From an uncultured Ignavibacteria bacterium (lineage in GTDB: Bacteria; Bacteroidota; Ignavibacteria; Ignavibacteriales; Melioribacteraceae): a DNA stretch of 8,376 nucleotides. Under the pieces are notes generated by a model. The model searched no databases, was not told the origin of the DNA, and saw nothing but the letters and a program-made list of their open reading frames with translations. Positions within the stretch are counted from its first letter, which is position 1; every line of letters begins with the position of its first letter. A program made the translations under genes and the position numbers. Of this stretch, positions 1-7,198 are shown in pieces. Location of the stretch: contig CALGLM010000377.1 of assembly GCA_937930275.1 (NCBI GenBank), positions 1 through 8,376 of the forward strand, read 5' to 3'.

Positions 1-48
1 CGAGATTACGTACGGTGACTGGAGTTCAGACGTGTGCTCTTCCGATCT
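1..48 (+). other. Illumina TruSeq adapter contamination (P7 tail, index, read-2 primer site)
   Basis: Bases 1-6 (CGAGAT) are the last six bases of the Illumina P7 oligo. Bases 7-14 (TACGTACG) sit in the index position. Bases 15-48 match the TruSeq read-2 primer site exactly, starting GTGACTGGAGTTC and ending CTTCCGATCT. Reverse-complemented, this is the standard read-through adapter, and the index then reads CGTACGTA, which from memory is the TruSeq single-index adapter 22 block. This is a library artefact left on a contig end and should be trimmed. Any open reading frame or similarity covering these bases is meaningless. Confidence 0.98.
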
Positions 49-64
49 ACTTTATAAAATTTAG

Positions 65-1162
65 CGAACATTAAAGGAAAATGAAGAAAAATATAGACTA
101 TTAGTTGAGAACCAAAACGACTTAATTGTGAAAGTAGATAAAGAAGGCAGATTCCTTTTTGTTTCACCTTCATATTGTAAAATGTTTGGTAAAAGCGAAA
201 ATGAATTAGTCGGAAATAGATTTATACCTTTGGTACATCCCGAAGATAGAGATATTACTCTTAAAGAAATGGAAAAATTATACACTCCGCCTTATACATG
301 CTATATAGAACAACGCGCATTAACAGTAAACGGATGGAAGTGGCTTGGTTGGATTGATAAAGCTATTACCGATGTTCACGGTAATGTTATAGAAATTATA
401 GGAAACGGAAGAGATATTACCGATAAAAAAATGTTAGAACTTGAACTTAATAAAAACAAAGATTTTTATGTGAAAAGCAATATTGTAAAATCCAAATTTT
501 TAGCGGAACTATCGCACGAAATAAGATCCCCTTTACAAACAGTATTGAACAGCAGCAACTTAATACAAACAAAAATTGAATGTAAACCTGAAAGCGAACT
601 TAATGAGTTATTCGGTTTAATTAATTCATCCGGCGAAAAAATTATTTGTACAATTAACTCGATATTAAATATGTCTGAAATAACTTTGGGAATATATAAA
701 CCGATTTTTAAAGAAATAAACTTAAAAAAAGAAATTTTAGATGTATTAATTCCTACTTATAAACATATTGCAAAACAAAAAGGACTTTTACTTCAAATAG
801 ATACGACTGCAAATATTAACAACATAAAAGCAGATAGCTACGGAGTTACACAAATAATTTCCAATTTATTGGATAATGCGGTTAAATATACAATTAAAGG
901 AAATATTACTGTTTCCTTATTTGAAAAAGACAATAAAATTTGCCTTTCAATTAAAGATACCGGAATCGGTATTGAATCGGATCTAATAAATCATTTATTT
1001 GATGCTTACAAAAGTGATAACCTATCTTATATCAAAAAATTTAACGGTACCGGTCTTGGGTTAGCTTTAGTTAATGAATATTGTAAAATTAACAACGCTG
1101 CAATTGAAGTCGATAGCGTTTTAGGAAAAGGTTCGGTTTTTACAGTCATTTTTAATAATTAA
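65..1162 (+). CDS. PAS-domain sensor histidine kinase, 5'-truncated
   Basis: Sensor kinase of a two-component system: it autophosphorylates a histidine and would pass the phosphate to a response regulator. Counting from the GTG at 128, residues 1 to about 105 form a PAS/PAC sensor domain ([16 protein letters not shown]). A dimerisation and phospho-acceptor domain follows, with the H-box around SHEIRSP and His130 as the predicted site. The HATPase domain has an N-box (Asn246, Asn250), G1 motif DTGIGI (277-282) and G2 motif GTGLGL (307-312). There is no receiver domain and no membrane segment in the visible part. GTG 128 is the only start codon in frame, but codons 65-127 read as a typical PAS entry helix ([17 protein letters not shown]), so the gene very likely began further upstream. 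A TAG at 62-64 interrupts the frame just after the adapter and may be a read-end error. It lies 77 bases ahead of the PrpD gene on the same strand, and a role in controlling that cluster is only inferred. The family is certain; the ligand is unknown. Confidence 0.9.
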   Translation, partial: RTLKENEEKYRLLVENQNDLIVKVDKEGRFLFVSPSYCKMFGKSENELVGNRFIPLVHPEDRDITLKEMEKLYTPPYTCYIEQRALTVNGWKWLGWIDKAITDVHGNVIEIIGNGRDITDKKMLELELNKNKDFYVKSNIVKSKFLAELSHEIRSPLQTVLNSSNLIQTKIECKPESELNELFGLINSSGEKIICTINSILNMSEITLGIYKPIFKEINLKKEILDVLIPTYKHIAKQKGLLLQIDTTANINNIKADSYGVTQIISNLLDNAVKYTIKGNITVSLFEKDNKICLSIKDTGIGIESDLINHLFDAYKSDNLSYIKKFNGTGLGLALVNEYCKINNAAIEVDSVLGKGSVFTVIFNN

Positions 1163-1225
1163 AATATTCTTTTTTTGTTGGGAATTATATTAAATTTAAT
1201 TAATTTAAGTAATTCTCTAACATAA

Positions 1226-1232
1226 AAAAGGA
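1226..1232 (+). promoter_or_regulatory. Ribosome binding site of the PrpD-family gene
   Basis: AAAAGGA ends 7 bases before the ATG at 1240, a good Shine-Dalgarno match that supports this start. The 77-base gap between the kinase stop and this ATG is almost pure A/T. I see no convincing -35/-10 pair and no terminator hairpin in it, so whether the kinase is cotranscribed with the metabolic genes cannot be decided. Confidence 0.6.
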
Positions 1233-1239
1233 TATAAAT

Positions 1240-2661
1240 ATGGAAAAATCGTTAGCCAGACAAATTGCGGAATTTGCAGTAAATCTTAAATATGAAGACT
1301 TACCAGAAAATGTAATTTATGAAGTTAAACGTTATTTATATGATTCGGTAGGATGTGCATACGGTGCTTACAAAACAAAAGATGTTAATATTTTAAGAGA
1401 TATTTATTTAGAGATGGGGGGAAAAGAGGAAGCAACTTTAATAGGTTTTGGGAATAAAATGCCTGCGGTAAACGCTACTCTTGTAAACTCGTTAGCAATA
1501 AGAGCATTAGATTTTAACGATATTTATTGGAAAGAAGATCCTTCTCACCCTTCAGATATTATTCCCGCTGCTCTTTCAATTGGCGAATTAATGGATTTAC
1601 CTATGAAAGACGTTATAACAGCAATTGTTTTAGCTTACGAATTTGAACAACGCTTATGCGAATTTGCTACCCCCGGTGTACGTGAAAGAAAATGGCATCA
1701 TGCAACATTAACACAATTTGTTTCTCCTATTGTTGCAGGAAAATTATTAGGTTTAACAATCGATCAGATGGTTAATGCAATAGGAATTAACGGTTCACAT
1801 AATCATACAATAGGATGCCCCACCGCAGGAAAGCTTACTATGATGAAAAATACTGTTGACCCGATGGCAGTTCAGTCCGGAGTATTTGCTGCATTAATGG
1901 CAAAAAAAGGTTATACCGGTACAGAAGCAGTTTTTGAAGGAAAAGAAGGTTTTATGGACGTATTTTTAGGATGGGACGTTTCCTCGCAATCCATAAAAGA
2001 TATTTCTGTTAATAATCTTAATTTAAGCTGGGATATTGAGAAATTAATAGGCAATCTTGGTACAAATTACAAAATTCTTGAATGTAGCATGAAAGCTTTT
2101 CCTACCGAAGCGTTAACTCATACACACATAACTGCAACTTTAAAAGTTATGCTAAAAAATAACCTAAGTTACGAAAACATAGATACTGTTACAATAACTA
2201 CAATTGCACGTGCTTGTGATATATTATTTGATCAGCATAAGTATCACCCGGAAAGCAGAGAAACTGCAGATCACTCACTTCCTTATTGTATTGCTGCGGC
2301 TATTGTTGATAAAAAAATTACTACTCAATCTTTTTCGGAAGAAAAACTAAACGACCCAAGAATTAGAGAAGTAATTATGAAAATAAAAGGAGAAGCATCT
2401 ATTGAGTTTGAAAAGATGTTTCCGGCAAAACAACCTTCTAAAGTTGTAATAAAAACAAAAGAGGGTAATGAATATTCCGAATACTTGGAATATCCTAAAG
2501 GTGACCCAAGAGAACCTATGACACTTGAAGATTTGGAAAATAAATTTAATGCTCTGTCGGCTAATTTATTATCGGCAGATAGACAAAATAAAATTAAGGA
2601 TATAATATTTAATTGTGATACCTTAAGTACAAAAGAACTTATGAAAGAATTAATTATTTAA
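1240..2661 (+). CDS. MmgE/PrpD family protein (2-methylcitrate dehydratase-like)
   Basis: A 473-residue cytosolic enzyme of the MmgE/PrpD superfamily, full length for a family of about 450-480 residues. Known members dehydrate 2-methylcitrate (PrpD), decarboxylate cis-aconitate (ACOD1/IRG1) or epimerise iminodisuccinate. Family landmarks are present in order: the acidic ALDFND segment (Asp91, Asp94), SHPSD with His103, the KWHHA histidines (153-154) followed by the GKLLGL helix, Lys203 in TMMKN, the AALMAKKGYTG and FEGKEGF stretch (217-238), Lys285 in MKAFPTE, ADHSLPY (343-349), and the C-terminal YPKGDPREP segment. By eye the lid-region pattern (HPSD, ADHSLPY, YPKGDPRE) resembles bacterial PrpD more than IRG1. 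It is followed after 17 bases by citrate-lyase genes, so its substrate is probably citrate, 2-methylcitrate or a C5 acid such as citramalate or mesaconate; this is inference. Without prpB or prpC nearby, calling it prpD of the methylcitrate cycle would be unsafe. Confidence 0.93.
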   Translation: MEKSLARQIAEFAVNLKYEDLPENVIYEVKRYLYDSVGCAYGAYKTKDVNILRDIYLEMGGKEEATLIGFGNKMPAVNATLVNSLAIRALDFNDIYWKEDPSHPSDIIPAALSIGELMDLPMKDVITAIVLAYEFEQRLCEFATPGVRERKWHHATLTQFVSPIVAGKLLGLTIDQMVNAIGINGSHNHTIGCPTAGKLTMMKNTVDPMAVQSGVFAALMAKKGYTGTEAVFEGKEGFMDVFLGWDVSSQSIKDISVNNLNLSWDIEKLIGNLGTNYKILECSMKAFPTEALTHTHITATLKVMLKNNLSYENIDTVTITTIARACDILFDQHKYHPESRETADHSLPYCIAAAIVDKKITTQSFSEEKLNDPRIREVIMKIKGEASIEFEKMFPAKQPSKVVIKTKEGNEYSEYLEYPKGDPREPMTLEDLENKFNALSANLLSADRQNKIKDIIFNCDTLSTKELMKELII

Positions 2662-2678
2662 TAATTTAAGAGAAAATA

Positions 2679-3902
2679 ATGTTATCCGAATTTACACAAT
2701 CCTCGGCCGGAAAAAAAGGAAAAGACGTAAGAAGCGACTGCTTTATTGAATTAATACTTAAAAAATCCGGTGGTATAAATATTAATTTAAAAAGTAAAGT
2801 AAAAGTATTGTACGGAAATTCAATAACAAATTTAATTACGGAAATGTGCAATTTTTTCGATTTTGAACATGCCGAAATAAATATTGAAGATAACGGAGCA
2901 TTACCGTTTGTAATTGCAGCACGGTTTGAATGTGCTGTCAAAAGACTTGCTCCGGATATTACCAAAGAATACTTGCTACCAAGTATGAAAAAAGTAATGG
3001 GAGCAACCCGAAAAGATACCTTAAGAAGAAGCAGATTATATTTACCCGGGAATGAACCCAAATTTTTTGTTAATGCCGGTTTGCATGCTCCGGACGGTAT
3101 TATTTTAGATTTAGAAGATAGCGTTGCATTTACCGAAAAAGATGCTGCACAACTATTAGTACGTAATGCATTACGTTCGGTTGATTTTTACGGAGCGGAA
3201 AGGATGGTTCGTATTAATCAAATTCCTAAAGGATTGGAAGATTTAAAATTTATTGTGCCCCATAATGTTAACTGTATATTAATACCAAAATGTGAAAATG
3301 CGGAGCAAGTTATTGCAGTTGACGAAGAAGTAGCTAAACTAAAAAAAATTAATAAGATAAAAAGCGATACTTGGCTAATGCCCATTATTGAAAGTGCTTT
3401 AGGCGTAATAAATGCTTATTCTATTGCTGCTTCAAGTACTAACGTATGTTCCCTTGCAATGGGACTTGAAGATTACACCGCAGATATAGGAGCACAAAGA
3501 ACAATTGAAGGCACAGAAAGTTTTTACGCACGTACGGCAGTTATTAATGCTGCAAAAGCAGCAGGCATACAAGCAATTGATACCGTATTTTCTGACGTAA
3601 GCGATATGGATAATTTGCGTAAAAGCGTTATTGAAGCAAAAGCACTTGGATTTGAAGGAAAAGGGTGTATTCACCCAAGACAAGTAAAAGTTGTTCATGA
3701 AGCTTTTGCTCCGACTTCTACTGAAATTGAAAAGGCAAAAAAAATATTTTTAGCTTTTCAAGAAGCAGAAAAAATGGGATTGGGAGTTGTTTCTTTGGGC
3801 AGCAAAATGATTGATCCGCCGGTTGTTAAACGTGCTATTAACACGATTAACCTTGCAATTAAAAATAAGTTGATTTCCGAAAACTGGCAAGAAGTGCTAT
3901 AA
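2679..3902 (+). CDS. Citrate lyase gamma-beta fusion (acyl carrier CitD + lyase CitE)
   Basis: A 407-residue protein with two domains. Residues 1 to about 92 resemble CitD, the acyl carrier subunit of citrate lyase: Ser19 in SDCFIEL aligns with the serine that carries the phosphoribosyl-dephospho-CoA arm, and EDNGALPFVIAARFE (70-84) matches the CitD C-terminal signature. A linker of about 20 residues leads to a CitE-type (HpcH/HpaI-fold) TIM barrel from about residue 114. Its motifs are RSRLYLPGN, LDLEDSV (143-149), Arg178 in VRIN, PIIESALGV with Glu238, GLEDYTADIG with Asp265 and Asp269, and GKGCIHPRQ (327-335). The barrel cleaves the citryl- or citramalyl-thioester to acetyl-carrier plus oxaloacetate or pyruvate. 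A separate CitD is about 95-100 residues and CitE about 290-300, so both parts look complete. Domain order equals the usual citD-citE gene order. The reading frame is continuous through the linker with no internal stop. The ATG at 2679 has only a weak AAGAGA ahead of it. CitF follows 27 bases downstream. Citrate versus citramalate specificity cannot be read from the sequence. Confidence 0.9.
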   Translation: MLSEFTQSSAGKKGKDVRSDCFIELILKKSGGININLKSKVKVLYGNSITNLITEMCNFFDFEHAEINIEDNGALPFVIAARFECAVKRLAPDITKEYLLPSMKKVMGATRKDTLRRSRLYLPGNEPKFFVNAGLHAPDGIILDLEDSVAFTEKDAAQLLVRNALRSVDFYGAERMVRINQIPKGLEDLKFIVPHNVNCILIPKCENAEQVIAVDEEVAKLKKINKIKSDTWLMPIIESALGVINAYSIAASSTNVCSLAMGLEDYTADIGAQRTIEGTESFYARTAVINAAKAAGIQAIDTVFSDVSDMDNLRKSVIEAKALGFEGKGCIHPRQVKVVHEAFAPTSTEIEKAKKIFLAFQEAEKMGLGVVSLGSKMIDPPVVKRAINTINLAIKNKLISENWQEVL

Positions 3903-3929
3903 TTTAGTTTAATTAAATCTGAGTAAATT

Positions 3930-5489
3930 ATGAAAATGATTAAAAATGCTGCCGGCAGGTTAATACCGGAAATAGCAAACGGAGTTAAGCAAATTCCTTA
4001 CATGGGAGTTGGTAAATATATACCTAAAGGTTATAAAGCAAAGCCGCCTATTAAAAGTTGTGCAAACTATCCTTTAGACGGAAACAAAGTAGTAGCAAGC
4101 TTAAAAGAAGCATTAATTAAATCCGGTATTAAAGACGGGATGACAATATCTACTCATCACCATCTGCGGAACGGTGACATACTTACAAACTATCTATTTG
4201 ATATCTTAAAAGAGTTAGGCATTAAAAATATAAGATGGTTTCCGAGTGCAAGTTTTCCTTGTCATGAACATTTAATCCCCTATCTTGATGACGGAACTAT
4301 ACATCATATTGAAGGAAGTATGAACGGACCTTTAGGAAAGTACACAAGCATAGGTAAAATGTCAGGTATAGGCGTGCTCCGCTCACACGGCGGCAGATAT
4401 CAAGCAGTACAAGACGGCGAGGTACATATTGATATTGCAGTTATTGCTGCTCCAACAGCAGATCCTTTTGGAAATGCTAACGGAGTTACCGGACCTTCTG
4501 CCAGCGGATTAATCGGTTTTGCTTTAGCAGATAGCGAATATGCCGATAATGTTATTGTTGTTACAGATAACTTAGTTCCGTTTCCTTGTTATCCTTGGCA
4601 AATACAGGGAAACAATGTTGATTATGTAGTACAAATTGAATCTTTGGGAGATAGTTCTAAAATTGTTTCCGGTACAACCGAAGTTACAAAGAGTCCAGAT
4701 AGATTACTAATAGCAGAATATGTAGCTCAATTTATTGAAGATGCCGGAATTATGAAAGACGGCTTTTCGTTTCAAGCGGGTGCAGGTGGTACAAGCTTAG
4801 CATTTGCAATCTTTTTAAAAGAAAAAATGAAGCAAAAAGGAATTAAAGCACGTTTTATAAGAGGCGGCAGCAATAAGTATTTAGTCGAAATGCTTGAAGA
4901 AGGACTGACAGACTACATTCTTGACGGACAAACTTTCGATTTAGAAGGTGTGCGTTCTATGAGGGAGAACCACAATCACGTTAATACAAGCCCTTTTACC
5001 AGTTATAATTATCATGGAAAAGGGAACTTTGCTTCAATAATTGACGCAGTGGTTTTGGGCGCAACCGAAGTGGATTTAAACTTTAATGCAAATGTTGTTA
5101 CTCATTCAGACGGATATTTACTACACGGAATTGGCGGATGGCAAAATTGTCTATTTTCTAAATGCACAATTTTGGCTGTTCCCTCTTTTAGAGATAGAAT
5201 TCCCGTAATTGTAGATAATGTTACAACTTTATGCGGACCGGGAGAATTAATTGACGTTATTGTTACCGAACGGGGAATTGCAATAAACCCCAAGAGAAAA
5301 GACTTAATAAAGGCAGTTGAAAAATCATCTTTACCTTTTAAGACTCTTAAAGAAATTAAAAAAGAAGTAGATTCTATTTGTGGTATCCCATCATCTAAGC
5401 CAAATTTAGATAAAGATAATGTTGTTGCAATTATTAAATGGGTTGACGGTTCGGCATTAGATTCGGTTTATAAAGTTGTTGAAGAATAA
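3930..5489 (+). CDS. citF: Citrate lyase alpha subunit (citrate:acetyl-ACP transferase)
   Basis: A 519-residue homologue of CitF, close to the usual length of about 510. The alpha subunit swaps the acetyl group on the carrier arm for citrate (or citramalate in the related lyase), giving free acetate and the acyl-carrier substrate for the beta domain. Recognisable family segments are KDGMTISTHHHLRNGD (68-83), ADPFGNANG (177-185), GAGGTSLA (284-291), FIRGG (309-313), TSPFTSYNYHGKGNFAS (353-369), the strongly conserved VLGATEVDLNFNANVVTHSD (375-394), PSFRDRIPVIVD (418-429) and CGPGELIDVIVTERGIAINP (435-454). It lies 27 bases after the CitD-CitE fusion and is the last gene before a convergent terminator-like hairpin, so it probably ends the operon. 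No clear Shine-Dalgarno precedes the ATG at 3930; an in-frame ATG at 3936 would shorten it by two residues. The neighbouring carrier domain is its expected partner in a multi-subunit cytosolic complex. The substrate could be citrate or citramalate. Confidence 0.95.
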   Translation: MKMIKNAAGRLIPEIANGVKQIPYMGVGKYIPKGYKAKPPIKSCANYPLDGNKVVASLKEALIKSGIKDGMTISTHHHLRNGDILTNYLFDILKELGIKNIRWFPSASFPCHEHLIPYLDDGTIHHIEGSMNGPLGKYTSIGKMSGIGVLRSHGGRYQAVQDGEVHIDIAVIAAPTADPFGNANGVTGPSASGLIGFALADSEYADNVIVVTDNLVPFPCYPWQIQGNNVDYVVQIESLGDSSKIVSGTTEVTKSPDRLLIAEYVAQFIEDAGIMKDGFSFQAGAGGTSLAFAIFLKEKMKQKGIKARFIRGGSNKYLVEMLEEGLTDYILDGQTFDLEGVRSMRENHNHVNTSPFTSYNYHGKGNFASIIDAVVLGATEVDLNFNANVVTHSDGYLLHGIGGWQNCLFSKCTILAVPSFRDRIPVIVDNVTTLCGPGELIDVIVTERGIAINPKRKDLIKAVEKSSLPFKTLKEIKKEVDSICGIPSSKPNLDKDNVVAIIKWVDGSALDSVYKVVEE

Positions 5490-5549
5490 TATATTAATAG
5501 TCTGTTCAAGTCTAAAATAAAATTATAATTTAGCTTACACACCTTGTAT

Positions 5550-5583
5550 CTCCCCCTTTCTCAAATTTTGTAGATAGGGGGAG
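5550..5583. terminator. GC-rich inverted repeat between convergent genes (probable terminator)
   Basis: CTCCCCCT (5550-5557) is the exact reverse complement of AGGGGGAG (5576-5583). After one mismatch the stem continues three more pairs inward (5559-5561 with 5572-5574), leaving a loop of 10 bases. A weaker outer arm, TTAGC at 5530-5534 with GCTAA at 5593-5597, extends the symmetry. It stands out from an A/T-rich background and lies between the end of citF (plus) and the end of the flavoprotein gene (minus), where a shared terminator is expected. The following plus-strand tail (TATATTTT) is only a modest T-run, so it may instead be a dispersed palindromic repeat. The rest of 5490-5644 holds no gene I can support. 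Confidence 0.5.
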
Positions 5584-5644
5584 CTATATTTTGCTAAGTA
5601 AGTAAACTACATTGCTATTATTTTAAAATTAATTATAATAATAC

Positions 5645-7189
5645 TTATAAAATATCAATAATTTTTGTTGCACAATTTTGACCGTCAAGAGCGGCAGAAA
5701 CTATTCCGCCCGCATATCCTGCTCCTTCTCCAATCGGATATAACCCGTAAACATTAGGATTCATATAACTTTCGTCTCTAACTATTCTTAACGGAGAAGA
5801 GGTACGTGTTTCGGGAGCAAGCATAATAGCTTCATTAGTAATAAACCGAGGCATCATTTGTTTAAGGTTAATTAAACCTTGTCTAAGCCTTTTTACTACT
5901 AACCGAGGTAAAACTTCATCCAAATCAACCGGTGTTATTCCGGGTATATAAGAAGTCTTCGGTAAATTATTTGAAACTTTTTTGTTTATAAAATCAACTA
6001 CTCTTTGTGCGGGAGCTTTTTGAGTAAATCCGGAGCACACATTAGCTTTATGTTCTATCTTGCTCCTATAATTTAAACCGGCTCTTAGTCCGTTAAACCC
6101 CTCTTTAGCAAAATCCGTTTTATTAACTGATGTTACAAATCCGCTGTTTGCAAAAGGCGAATTTCGCTTTGATACCGACATTCCGTTCAACACAAGTTCA
6201 TTTTGCTTTGTGGATGCAGGAATAATAATTCCCCCGGGACACATACAGAACGAAAAAACACCGGTATTATCTACTTTCGTTACCAAATTGTAGCTTGCTG
6301 CAGGTAAATAAACACTTCTAATATCACATTTATATTGAATGCTATCTATTAAACCTTGCGGATGTTCTATTCTAACTCCAATTGCAAAATCTTTTTCAGC
6401 AAGTAAAACGTTATGTTTAAAACAAAGCTCATATATATCATTTGCGGAGTGCCCTGTAGCTAAAATTACGTGCTCCGCACTAAATTCTTCACGGTTGTTA
6501 ATTATAACACCACGAATTCGTCTATCTTTTATTAAAAAATCTGTCACCTTGCTTTCAAAATGTATTTCACCGCCAAATTTAATAATTGAGTGTCTTATGT
6601 TTTCGATTATTTTAGGTAGTTTGTTTGAACCTAAATGAGGATGTGAGTCAATCAAAATATCTTTATCGGCACCATGTTGTACTAATAAATTCAATATTTT
6701 TTTTACATTTCCGCGTTTATCAGATCTCGTATATAATTTGCCGTCACTATAAGTACCGGCTCCCCCTTCTCCAAAGCAATAATTAGAGTTTTCATCTACA
6801 ATATTGAATTGTTGAATATTTCGTAAATCTCTCCTACGACCCCTTACATCTTTACCTCTTTCAAATATAATTGGTTTTATCCCAAATTCCAGAAAACGTA
6901 ATCCGGCAAATAATCCGGCAGGACCACTGCCGATAATAATAACTTTTTTATCCCCTTTACACTGTTTAAACTCGGTTTCAACATACAAGTCTTCAACTGC
7001 TTGATTAATGAATGCAGCATATTTTAATTTATAGACGGGCTTTTTTCTGCTATCAATTGACTTTTTTAGAAGAAGCAAACCGCTAAGTTCTTCTTTGCGA
7101 ATTTTCAAATAATCCGAAACTATATTTTTATGAAGTTCGAAATTATTAATTTCTTCGGGTTTTATAGTAATTTCAACTTCATACTTCAT
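5645..7189 (-). CDS. FAD-dependent dehydrogenase, COG2509 type
   Basis: A 514-residue flavoprotein. After an N-terminal region of about 75 residues, a Rossmann FAD-binding site appears at VIIIGSGPAGLFAG (83-96), with Glu110 (IIFERG) placed to bind the ribose. Further family features are GEGGAGTYSDGKL (140-152), the second dinucleotide-fold strand VILATGHSAN (241-250), the FCMCPGGIIIPA segment (314-325), APETRTSSPLRI (458-469) and the closing FAD motif YPIGEGAGYAGGI (484-496). This pattern is that of the widespread, poorly characterised COG2509 'uncharacterized FAD-dependent dehydrogenase' group, whose substrate is not established. No signal peptide or membrane segment is seen, so it is probably cytosolic. 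The ATG at 7189 starts 9 bases after the stop of the SDR gene, with TAGG five bases ahead of it, and it is the last gene of the minus-strand operon. The family is secure; the reaction is unknown. Confidence 0.9.
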   Translation of the reverse strand: MKYEVEITIKPEEINNFELHKNIVSDYLKIRKEELSGLLLLKKSIDSRKKPVYKLKYAAFINQAVEDLYVETEFKQCKGDKKVIIIGSGPAGLFAGLRFLEFGIKPIIFERGKDVRGRRRDLRNIQQFNIVDENSNYCFGEGGAGTYSDGKLYTRSDKRGNVKKILNLLVQHGADKDILIDSHPHLGSNKLPKIIENIRHSIIKFGGEIHFESKVTDFLIKDRRIRGVIINNREEFSAEHVILATGHSANDIYELCFKHNVLLAEKDFAIGVRIEHPQGLIDSIQYKCDIRSVYLPAASYNLVTKVDNTGVFSFCMCPGGIIIPASTKQNELVLNGMSVSKRNSPFANSGFVTSVNKTDFAKEGFNGLRAGLNYRSKIEHKANVCSGFTQKAPAQRVVDFINKKVSNNLPKTSYIPGITPVDLDEVLPRLVVKRLRQGLINLKQMMPRFITNEAIMLAPETRTSSPLRIVRDESYMNPNVYGLYPIGEGAGYAGGIVSAALDGQNCATKIIDIL

Positions 7190-7198
7190 AAAAACCTA

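Noticed and set aside
1175..1206. Possible promoter (TTGTTG with an A/T-rich -10-like stretch) ahead of the PrpD-family gene
   Set aside because: The whole gap is A/T-rich, no -10-like hexamer stands out at proper spacing, and no TAnnTTTG element of Bacteroidota type is present.
1240..2661. Naming the first metabolic gene prpD of the methylcitrate cycle or a cis-aconitate decarboxylase
   Set aside because: The superfamily covers several reactions, and prpB/prpC are not adjacent; only the family-level call is supported.
2666..3061. 131-codon open frame on the minus strand
   Set aside because: It lies fully antisense to the CitD part of the fusion, shows no family motif, and the plus-strand product is clearly recognisable. 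The same applies to the minus frames at 61-285, 3432-3698 and 5102-5293.
5616..5640. A/T-only inverted repeat (TATTAT and ATAATA) near the end of the flavoprotein gene
   Set aside because: Only six A/T pairs with a mismatched interior; expected by chance in such composition and too weak for a terminator.
6339..6638. 99-codon open frame on the plus strand
   Set aside because: It is antisense to the flavoprotein gene and has no recognisable features; the plus frames at 7443-7661 and 7716-7934 are likewise antisense to the SDR gene.
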